The position numbers and the translations under genes are program-made. From Deltaproteobacteria bacterium (GTDB taxonomy: Bacteria; Myxococcota_A; Polyangia; Polyangiales; Ga0077539), in assembly GCA_016704445.1 (NCBI GenBank), contig JADJAE010000169.1, positions 1 through 6,562 of the forward strand: a DNA stretch of 6,562 nt. The letters run 5' to 3'. Positions 1-6,165 of this stretch are shown piece by piece. The notes beneath the pieces are model-generated. The model was not told the DNA's origin. It searched no databases and saw nothing but the letters and a program-made list of their open reading frames with translations. The stretch's first letter is position 1, and every line of letters begins with the position of its first letter.

Positions 1-10
1 TCGCTCCCGC

Positions 11-1011
11 TCAGCTGAAGGTCGCCACCACCGCGGCGTGGTCGGACTCCACGTCCTCCCTGCCCTCGCCCGTCCCGTCGCGCAGGTTCTCGTTGAGCAC
101 CCTCGCCCCACGGAAGCGCCTCCAGAGCGCGCGGCTCACCAGGATGTGGTCCACCTGCTGCCCGACCCCCCGATACAGGATCGTGTGCCGCTGCCCCGGC
201 GGAACCGCCTTTACGCAGTGATGAAGGATCCCTCGCTCAAGCGAGGCGGTGAGCTCGAGGTCGGCGTGACGCCCCCGGGGCATGTCCGCGAGGTCCCCCG
301 CGACCGAGCGCACCACCGCGGCCTCCGGGCTGTCGTTGAAATCGCCCAGCACCGCGAGCTGCGCGTGCGGGTCGCGCATCAGCCGGGCGTCGACGCGAGA
401 GCGCAGGTAGAGGGCCTCGGCGAGGCGCAGCACCGTGGCCCGCGCCGCCCCCTCGGCGGCGGCGTAGTGGCCGCTCTCCCCGGTGGACTCGCCCCCCGCG
501 TCGACCCTCGCCACCGGCCGCGGCGACTTCATGTGCACCACCATCAGCGCGAGCGAGCTCTGGTCGGGGAGCGTGACGGTCACCTCCAGCACGCCCCGCT
601 TGGACTGGATGCGCGAGCCGAAGGGCCTCGGGTCGCCCTCCGCGAAGACCGGGAAGGCCAGCTCGCCCGCGCCGTGGGTCTCGACCCCGGAGATGGGGAA
701 GCGCGAGAGCAGCCCGCACGCGATGCCGCGGCTGTCGGTGACGCCCGCGACCGCCGGGAGGTAGCGGCCGTCCGCGAGGGTTCCGCGCAGGGCGTCGAGC
801 ACGTGGGCGCCTTCGATCTCCTGGAAGGCGATGACGTCGGCGTCGGTGCGGGCGACCGCCATGGCGACCGCCTCGAGCTTGCGGTGGAAGAGCGTGCGCG
901 CCCGGCGCTGGGCCCAGATGCCGAAGCCCTCGCGGTCGAGCTGGCCGATCACATGGGAACCGCGTCATCGAAGAAGTCACGGCAGTTGAAGGTCGCGATA
1001 CGGAATTCCAT
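11..1011 (-). CDS. Endonuclease/exonuclease/phosphatase (EEP) family protein, split by a frameshift near codon 20
   Basis: Metal-dependent phosphoesterase of the DNase I/exonuclease III-like superfamily. Its substrate (nucleic acid or another phosphodiester) cannot be told from sequence. The intact reading frame is 952 to 11, opening with GTG, but the family's first beta strand (MEFRIATFNCRDFFDD) lies just upstream in another frame starting with ATG at 1011. That frame stops at 951-949. One extra C in the CCC run at 955-957 would join them as ...DDAVPHVIGQLDREG..., giving about 333 residues. Numbered on the joined protein, visible motifs are the catalytic Glu in FQEIEG (about 65), GLLSRFPI (about 100-107), VVHMKSP (about 158-164), GDFNDSP (about 223-229), VDHI (about 288) and the terminal SDH (about 323-325). 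No signal peptide is seen. It starts 10 bases after the proA stop on the same strand, so it is probably co-transcribed. The family call is firm. Whether the frameshift is real is uncertain. Confidence 0.88.
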
Positions 1012-1021
1012 GGGCAACGGG

Positions 1022-2284
1022 CTACACCGAGCCTCGGACCTGGCCGGAGCCCCGCACCACGAACTTCTCCGTGGTGAGCTCGCGCGCCGACATGGGTCCG
1101 AAGGCGTGCATCCGGCTGGTGGAGATGCCGATCTCCGCCCCGAGCCCCAGCTCACCGCCGTCGTTGAAGCGCGTGGAGGCATTGAGCAGCACGCACGACG
1201 CGGTCACCTCGCGCAGGAAGCGCTCCCCCGCCTCGGCGTCGGCGGTGACGATCGCCGCGCTGTGCTCGGTGCCGTGCCGGGCGATGTGCGCCATCGCGGC
1301 GTCGAGGTCGTCGACCACCCTCACCGCCAGCACCAGCCCGAGGTACTCCGTGTCCCAGTCCTCGGGGGTCGCCGCGACCGAGGGGACGTCCGCGCGGCGC
1401 AGCACCTCCCTCGCGGCCTCGTCGGCGCGCAGCTCGACGCCCGCCGCGTGAAGCCGACGGCCCAGCGACGGGAGCAGCGCGTCGGCCACCGCGCGGTGCA
1501 CCAGCAGCGTCTCGGCGGCGTTGCACACCCCAGGGCGCTGCACCTTGGCGTTGACGGTGATGGCCTCGGCCATCGGGAGCTCGGCCGCGCGGTCGACGTA
1601 GACGTGGCAGACGCCCGCCCCGTGGCGGATCACAGGCACCCGCGCGTTGGCGTCGACGAAGGCCATGAGCGCGGGGCCCCCTCTGGGGATGGCGAGGTCG
1701 ACCCGGCCGGTGGCCTGGAGCAGCTCGGTGACGCGGGCGCGGTCGGGGTCGGTGACCAGGCTGACGGCGTTGGGGTCGAGGCCGCTCGCGGAGAGCCCGG
1801 CGCGCACGGCCGTGGCGAGGGCGGCGTTGCTGCGCAGGGCCTCAGAGCCGCCACGGAGCACCACGGCGTTGCCCGAGCGAAGCGTGAGGGCGGCGCTCTC
1901 GGCGGTGACGTTGGGGCGGGCCTCGTAGATGACCGCGATGACCCCGAGGGGGATGCGACGCCGTGCGATCTGCAGGCCGTTGGGGCGGGTGCCGAGCGAG
2001 CGCTCCTCGTCGAGGGGATCGGGCATCGCGGCGACCTCGCGGACGGCCGCGATGACCCCGTCGAGGCGGGAGGGCGTGAGGGCGAGGCGGTCGCGCATCG
2101 CGGCCCCGAGGGACTCCGGGGCCAGTCGGAGGTCTTCGGCGTTGGCGGCGAGGATGGCGTCGCGGTGGGCGTCGAGGCTGCGCGCCACCGACTCGATCGC
2201 GGCGGTGCGCTCGGAGGCGGTGCTGCGGGCGAGCGAGCGTTGGGCGGTGCGGGCGTCGGAGAGTAGGCCGTCGAGGGTCGCCAT
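1022..2284 (-). CDS. proA: Gamma-glutamyl phosphate reductase (glutamate-5-semialdehyde dehydrogenase)
   Basis: Second step of proline synthesis: NADPH-dependent reduction of gamma-glutamyl phosphate to glutamate-5-semialdehyde in the cytosol. From ATG at 2284 the protein has 420 residues, the usual ProA length. The same frame stays open further upstream, but that part is antisense to the divergent acetyltransferase and does not look like ProA. Landmarks are PLGVIAVIYEARPNVT (112-127), the nucleotide-binding side with LRGGSEA (143-149), the catalytic cysteine in QRPGVCNAAETLLVH (Cys254), the family signature around AHIARHGTEHSAAI (332-345), NASTRFNDGGELGLGAEIG (368-386) and HAFGPM (393-398). 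No residue looks missing and there is no frameshift. proB is not adjacent. The gene leads a likely two-gene unit with the EEP enzyme. No clear Shine-Dalgarno precedes the start; a TACCTT hexamer ends 9 bases before it. Confidence 0.97.
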   Translation of the reverse strand: MATLDGLLSDARTAQRSLARSTASERTAAIESVARSLDAHRDAILAANAEDLRLAPESLGAAMRDRLALTPSRLDGVIAAVREVAAMPDPLDEERSLGTRPNGLQIARRRIPLGVIAVIYEARPNVTAESAALTLRSGNAVVLRGGSEALRSNAALATAVRAGLSASGLDPNAVSLVTDPDRARVTELLQATGRVDLAIPRGGPALMAFVDANARVPVIRHGAGVCHVYVDRAAELPMAEAITVNAKVQRPGVCNAAETLLVHRAVADALLPSLGRRLHAAGVELRADEAAREVLRRADVPSVAATPEDWDTEYLGLVLAVRVVDDLDAAMAHIARHGTEHSAAIVTADAEAGERFLREVTASCVLLNASTRFNDGGELGLGAEIGISTSRMHAFGPMSARELTTEKFVVRGSGQVRGSV

Positions 2285-2293
2285 GACCCGGCG

Positions 2294-2299
2294 AAGGTA
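2294..2299 (-). promoter_or_regulatory. Possible -10 element of a leaderless proA promoter
   Basis: TACCTT on the minus strand fits the TAnnnT pattern of a sigma-70 -10 hexamer. It ends 9 bases before the proA ATG, so transcription would begin at or next to the start codon. No good -35 box or Shine-Dalgarno is visible. The call rests on pattern and spacing and on similar hexamers before two other genes in the window. A chance match in a short region is possible. Confidence 0.3.
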
Positions 2300-2325
2300 G
2301 CACCATCGACCGTCGGTTCGTGCGG

Positions 2326-2331
2326 TACGAT
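2326..2331 (+). promoter_or_regulatory. Possible -10 element of the GNAT gene promoter
   Basis: TACGAT matches four of six positions of TATAAT, including the key T-A and final T. It ends 8 bases before the ATG at 2340, which points to a leaderless or near-leaderless transcript. A GGAG at 2334-2337 is only 2 bases from the ATG, too close for a normal Shine-Dalgarno. No convincing -35 box is seen in the 55-base divergent gap shared with proA. Confidence 0.38.
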
Positions 2332-2339
2332 ACGGAGCG

Positions 2340-3041
2340 ATGAGCGACGTCGACGCCCCGAACGGTGCGGTCCCTGAAGAGCCCTCGATCCTCGTGCGGA
2401 GGATCCACCGCCGCGACCTGAACAAGGTCTGGGAGTTCCTGAAGCTGTGCTTCCGGGTGGTGAACCGCGAGACGCTGGGAGTACCTGTGGCGCGGGCGCC
2501 CCAGCGGCCTACGGAGAAGCGCTTCCTGGAGGTCCACGAGGAGGAAGGGGTCGAGCAGCTCCTCTTCGAGGTGGCCAGCGAGGACAGCACGGAGATCGTG
2601 GCCTACGCCGAGTGCGCGTTCGAGATCACCGGCGCGGACAACTGGATGAACGAGAGCTTCTTCACCCGGCGCGACATGCGGCCGATGTTCGTCGAAGAGC
2701 TCGCGGTGCACCCGGGCTACCAGGGCCGCGGCGTAGGGAGCTTCGCCCTGGAGCAGCTGGAGCACCTCGCCCGCGTGAGGGGCTGCACCCACCTCGTGCT
2801 CGAGGTCGCGGAGAACAACAAGAACGCGCTGCAGTTCTATCGGGGCAGGCACTTCACCAAGCTCGACGCCGCGGTGTTCATGGCGAAGCGGGTGAGCAAC
2901 GACGAGGAGCTGCTCCCGCCGCGCCCGCTCAGCCACCGGGTGGCATCGGAGGCCGGGGCCGCGAAGAAGCCTGTGAAGAAGCCGAGCGCGAAGGCGCCGA
3001 AGCGGGAGACCGCAGCGGCGACGACGAAGAAGAAGACCTGA
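2340..3041 (+). CDS. GNAT-family N-acetyltransferase with a lysine/alanine-rich C-terminal tail
   Basis: Transfers an acetyl group from acetyl-CoA to an amine; the substrate is not known. The protein has 233 residues. The acetyl-CoA pyrophosphate-binding loop is in the stretch VEELAVHPGYQGRGVG, with the Q-x-x-G-x-G core at residues 128-133. The C-terminal GNAT motif follows as EVAENNKNALQFYRGRHF (155-172), where Asn and Tyr are typical of the fold. The N-terminal part (about 18-100) fits the start of one GNAT domain. Residues about 208-233 form a low-complexity basic tail of AAKKP/VKKP/AKAPKR/TKKK units, like histone H1 or bacterial H1-like DNA-binding tails. This tail is not part of the GNAT fold and might contact nucleic acid or be an acetylation target (inference). 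The gene is divergent from proA and convergent with a small secreted-protein gene 92 bases downstream. The frame is intact. Confidence 0.9.
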   Translation: MSDVDAPNGAVPEEPSILVRRIHRRDLNKVWEFLKLCFRVVNRETLGVPVARAPQRPTEKRFLEVHEEEGVEQLLFEVASEDSTEIVAYAECAFEITGADNWMNESFFTRRDMRPMFVEELAVHPGYQGRGVGSFALEQLEHLARVRGCTHLVLEVAENNKNALQFYRGRHFTKLDAAVFMAKRVSNDEELLPPRPLSHRVASEAGAAKKPVKKPSAKAPKRETAAATTKKKT

Positions 3042-3133
3042 CTCAGAAGGGCGACTGGCGGACGGCGCGCACCACCGTGGGACAGAGCGCGCCGGGGCTC
3101 CGGGCCTGGTAATTGGGCCGCTGCAGGACTGGA

Positions 3134-3288
3134 TCAGTAGTAGGGCTGGCACCGCGCCATCGACACGTGGATCACACCACCGGAGGAAGCCTCGGCCGCG
3201 CGACGCTGCGCGGCGGGCGCCGGGGCGTCTGGGCGAGCGAGAGGGCCGGTGCGAGCGAGAGGCCGAGGGCCAGCGCGAGGGTCTTCAT
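3134..3288 (-). pseudogene. Small secreted protein (about 51 residues), interrupted by one frameshift
   Basis: From ATG at 3288 the frame encodes a clear signal peptide, MKTLALALGLSLAPALSLA, with a likely cleavage site after SLA. As sequenced it stops at 3174-3172 after 38 residues. One additional C in the CCCC run just after the signal peptide would continue it as QTPPAPAAQRRAAEASSGG and then VIHVSMARCQPYY, ending at the TGA at 3136-3134. The second reading is preferred because it gives a signal peptide, a Pro/Ala linker and a short tail with one Cys and a terminal Tyr-Tyr. I do not recognise the mature peptide. The gene lies 36 bases after the end of the WG-repeat propeller gene on the same strand, so it may be the last gene of that operon. 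No Shine-Dalgarno is visible. Being this short, it could also be a chance frame, but the signal peptide argues against that. Confidence 0.5.
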
Positions 3289-3324
3289 GGAGCACTGAAG
3301 ACGCGCGGGGGAGCGCGGGGTCTC

Positions 3325-4209
3325 TCAGAGCGTGTAGTGGACGGCGGTGCCGTTGTCGCCGACGGCCCAGACGTCGCCGGCCGAGGCGCCCCACACGCTG
3401 CGGAGCGTCGCGGTGGTGTTCGACGGGATGCTCGACCAGCGGGCGCCGTCCCAGTGGAGGATGGTGCCTCCCTCGCCCACGGCCCAGACGTCGTTGGGCG
3501 CGGCGCCCCAGACGCCGTAGAGCGTCGAGAGCGAGCCGGTGAGCACGTTCGACCAGGCGGTGCCGTTGAAGTGGCGCGCGGCGCTGCGGCCGACCAGCCG
3601 AACGTCGCTGGCCCCGGAGCCCCAGATGCCGAAGTAGGCCGACGATCCGGCAGAGGGCTCTGCCGCCCAAACGGTTGCCGTTGTAGCGGTAGACGCCCGC
3701 CCCGACGGCTCGCACGTCCGTCGCCGAGGCTCCCCAGACGGCGTGAAACCTGACCCATGGGGAGCCGGTGGAGGCGTTGCTCCAGCAGGTTCCGATAAAC
3801 GCCGCGGCCGCGCCGACGCCCACCGCGAAGACCATGGCCCCTGTGCCCACATCGCGACCAGCTCAAGCGCGGGCAGCGGCATCGACTGCGCGAAGGCATC
3901 GCCGTTGCCCTGGAGGAAGATCCGGGCCCCAGCAGCCGGTGGGTGGTCAGGATGGTGAGCCCGGAGACGAACACCGTCGTCCCGGCCCCGGTGACCCCTC
4001 GGAGGGATCAGCGGATGGGGGTGAGGCGCAGGCCGGAAAGCCGTTCCACCGGGCGAGCGTGCGAGGGGGCGACGGCGACGACGTTGTTGCCCGCGCTGCC
4101 CCAGATGCCCGTGGAAGGTCTCGGTCACCCGCGTGGGTACGACGGCCCAGCAGCCGGGCACAGTGCCGGGCCAGTGCTGCCTGTCCGTGGGCACGCCGCC
4201 GTCGGTCAT
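3325..4209 (-). pseudogene. WG-repeat (WGxxxxDVWAVG) seven-bladed beta-propeller protein, multiply frameshifted
   Basis: Each repeat has the core [VI]WG-x4-DV-[WR]-[AL]-VG, then a glycine turn and a strand such as GTILHWDGARW; such repeats are common in extracellular proteins of myxobacteria. The last 350 bases are in one frame and end ...NGTAVHYTL-stop at 3327-3325. Upstream the similarity jumps between all three frames about eight times: MVFAVGVGAAAAFIG and FHAVWGASATDVRAVG in one frame, IFLQGNGDAFAQSMPLPALE in a second, and GAGTTVFVSGLTILTT in a third. Pieced together there are seven repeat cores, consistent with one propeller. The start is uncertain. An ATG at 4209 overlaps the upstream RCC1 frame's TGA by four bases (ATGA) and begins MTDGGVPTDRQHWPG, with no signal peptide. 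Alternatively that segment is a linker and this is the C-terminal half of a fused lipoprotein. Role unknown; probably a surface or periplasmic binding scaffold. Confidence 0.72.
3359..4109 (-). repeat. Tandem WG-propeller repeats, seven cores at about 110-145 base spacing
   Basis: The 5' edges (minus strand) of the seven repeat cores fall near 4109 (IWGSAGNNVVAVA), 3997 (VTGAGTTVFVSG, degenerate), 3852 (MWAQ...MVFAVG), 3742 (VWGASATDVRAVG), 3630 (IWGSGASDVRLVG), 3516 (VWGAAPNDVWAVG) and 3396 (VWGASAGDVWAVG). Spacing is about 110-120 bases, or 37-40 residues, apart from one 145-base step at the most divergent repeat. The last two repeats are closest to consensus. These are protein-coding repeats, not mobile DNA repeats. 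Confidence 0.75.
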
Positions 4210-5507
4210 CGTCGGCCCTCCAGGGATCGGTCGAAGCCCACCACCCTGGCCAGCGTGCGCCCCCCGCCCGCCGGTGGTGATCTCCCACCAGCCGAGTGCG
4301 CGTTCTGGTCGCCGCCCCAGCCCCCGGCCTCGCCCCGTTCCGCGCACGGCGCACGCGTAGCCCAATCGGCGCCGACGCTCAACTGAAACGCGTTAGCCAG
4401 CCCGTGACCGGACCGGGCCTCGGACGGTCGGCGGTGGTCCCCGTCGCCGGTACCGCCCTGCGGTGCCCTGCCCCAGCGCTGCACCGCTCCCGTATTCGCG
4501 AACCCAGGCGCAGGTCTCCCGGCCTCCCGCCGCGACCTCCGCGACGTTGCCGGGGCCAGCGACCGCGACGGGGCTGCTGCGGTCGCTCGTCGCGCCGTCG
4601 CCGAAGTGCCCGAGCGTCCGTTGCCCGCGCGACACCTCGCCGCTCGCTCACCGCGCAGGGAGTGGGCAAGGCGGGGTGATGCCCGTCGCGTCGACGAGGC
4701 CGCCCACCGACACGGGCGTCCCGCTGTTGGCCATGGTCCCGTTGCCGAGCTGACCCTTGTCGTTGGCGCCCCAGCACAGGACGCCGCCGTTGGCTCTGAC
4801 CCAACGCAGGTGTGCTGACGCCCCGCAGCGATGCTCACGATGTCGTCGGCGCCGCTCACCGTGGTCGGGCGCTGCCGATCGGAGGGTGGAGTCGCCGACC
4901 TGGCCAAGGTTGTTCTGCCCGAAGGACTGCTGACCTGGCCCGAGCGGCGGAACACGCAGGTGTGGGTCTCGCCGACGGAGACCTGCTGAGCGTCGTCGAT
5001 CTGCACCACCTCGACGGGCATCCGCCGGTCGAGCAGCGTGCCGTCGCCGAGCTTCAGCCGTTGCGGTTGGCTCCCAACCAGACGACGCGCCCGTTGGCTC
5101 CGCACCGCGCACGCGTGAAAGCTGCCGACGGAGACCTGCGCGGCGTCGCTCACGCCCGCGACGGTCACCGCGGCGGCGCGGGTCATCGTGGTGCCGTCGC
5201 CGAGGATGCCGCCCGGTTGTTGCCCCAGCAGCCGATGGTGCCGTCGGGGTGGCAGGCGCAGGCCGAGGGCGTTGCCACGCGGACACCTGCACGCCACCGC
5301 CGTCATTGCTGCACATCGACGCGGGCCCAGGTCGGGGGAGTGCCTCCGCGGTCGGTGGTGCCGTTGCCTCCGTCGCCGTTCCTCGGGTTTGGAGCCCAGA
5401 GGTCCATCTCGTCGACGGGCCCGCCCACCGGCACCGGGTCGGCCGGGGTGCAACTCACGAAGCCAGACCAGCGGGGCGCCCAACCATCGAAGCGTGCGTG
5501 TCTTCAT
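4206..5507 (-). pseudogene. RCC1-repeat (ATS1-like) lipoprotein, multiply frameshifted
   Basis: Predicted outer-surface or periplasmic lipoprotein carrying a seven-bladed RCC1 propeller; function unknown. It starts at ATG 5507 with a basic, hydrophobic leader (MKTRTLRWLGAPLVWL). One frame step later comes VSCTPADPVPVGGPVDE, where VSC makes a good lipobox followed by a Pro/Asp/Gly-rich linker. RCC1 cores then appear near 5225 (GCWGNN), 5075 (WLGANRNG...LGDGT), 4908 (FGQNNLGQVGDS), 4760 (LCWGANDKGQLGNGT), 4606 (LGHFGDGATSDRSSPV), 4470 (VQRWGR) and 4315 (GWGGDQNA), a period of about 150 bases. They alternate with strands such as VSVGSFHACAV, VSVGETHTCVF and IAAGRQHTCV. One frame happens to stay open throughout (433 codons), but the family-like residues shift among all three frames about fourteen times, so that frame's translation is not the true protein. 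The end at 4206 is where this frame stops after ARVVGFDRSLEG. Confidence 0.75.
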
Positions 5508-5594
5508 CGTCTGGTGGCGCGAACTTGGCGCGCGATGCAGCGGGCCGGAAACGCCGACATGACGAAACCTCGCCGTCGGGGTCCCGGGCTTTCG

Positions 5595-5600
5595 TACGAT
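5595..5600 (+). promoter_or_regulatory. Possible -10 element of the RNase HI gene promoter
   Basis: TACGAT ends 9 bases before the GTG at 5610. The same hexamer precedes the GNAT gene at almost the same distance, again with no Shine-Dalgarno between it and the start codon. This supports GTG 5610 over ATG 5559 as the RNase HI start. No clear -35 box is visible. Confidence 0.35.
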
Positions 5601-5609
5601 CCGCGTCCC

Positions 5610-6132
5610 GTGAACGACGAAGCCCCTGTCTCCGCACCGATCCCCGTGACGATCTACACAGACGGCGGCGCGAAACCGAACCCCGACAGGCCTGGCGGCT
5701 GGGCGGCCCCTGCTGATCAGCGGAAACCAGCGTCAGGAGATCTCCGGCAACGAGCCGAAGACCGCCAACAACCGCATGGGCTCATGGCCGCGATCTCCGC
5801 GCTGGAGGAGCGGCTGAAGAAGCCTGCGTCGTGAGCGCTCTGGACCGACAGCCAGTACCTGCGCAGCAGCATCACCGAGTGGATGCCCAACTGGGTGAAG
5901 CGCGGGTGGAAGACCGCCCTTAAGCAGCCCGCCAAGAGAAACCAGGACCTCTGGCGGCGGCTGCACGAAAGCGTGGCGGAACGGCACCAGGTCACCTGGA
6001 AGTGGGTCAAGGCCCACAACGGACATCCACCTCAACAGGCGGGTCGACGCCATGGCGACCGCGGCGAGGAAAGATCGAGCGCGGAGAGTGAGGTCGACGC
6101 GGTGGGTAGATCGGGCTCCGCGCGGGTCATAG
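5610..6132 (+). pseudogene. rnhA: Ribonuclease HI, interrupted by three indels and an in-frame stop
   Basis: Cytosolic endonuclease that cuts the RNA strand of RNA-DNA hybrids. Pieces in order: IYTDGGAKPNP with the first catalytic Asp, PGGWAA, a frame step, LLISGNQRQEISGNEPKTANN, RM[E]LMAAISALE, WTDSQYLRSSITEWMPNW with the third acidic residue, RGWKTALKQPAK, NQDLWRRLHE, then VTWKWVKAHNGHP with the late His and NRRVDAMA with the last Asp. Lesions are one extra C in 5707-5710, one missing base at 5779-5780, a TGA at 5832-5834 and one extra base at 6026-6032. Undoing the missing base restores RMELMA, including the second catalytic Glu. Corrected length is about 173 residues, ending at TAG 6130-6132. 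Every catalytic residue is thus recoverable, which argues for sequence error over decay. GTG 5610 lies shortly before the first strand; an in-frame ATG at 5559 would add 17 residues. Divergent from the RCC1 lipoprotein gene. Confidence 0.85.
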
Positions 6133-6165
6133 ACACCACCGCCATGCATTGACCCCTTCGCCGCC

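Noticed and set aside
38..2266. A 742-codon open frame on the plus strand across the EEP and proA genes.
   Set aside because: It is antisense to two well-recognised genes, and its translation is Arg/His/Gly/Ala-rich with no family likeness. Long antisense frames are expected where third positions are nearly all G or C.
2285..2590. An N-terminal extension of proA to 2590 giving 522 residues.
   Set aside because: The extension is antisense to the start of the GNAT gene, has no ProA similarity, and the ATG at 2284 gives the normal ProA length and N-terminus.
3042..3133. A rho-independent terminator between the convergent GNAT and small secreted-protein genes.
   Set aside because: Only short imperfect stems such as CCGG-GGCT-CCGG (4 bp) are present, and no T-run follows on either strand.
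4206..5507. The 433-codon frame accepted as the correct RCC1 protein.
   Set aside because: Only parts of it read as RCC1. The intervening repeats and the lipobox lie in the other two frames, so the frame is open by base composition and is not the true product.
3134..5507. Recombination-driven programmed variation or phase variation by slippage in the propeller genes.
   Set aside because: The frame breaks are scattered, not in one long tract, and similar breaks occur in the unrelated rnhA. A common technical cause is simpler.
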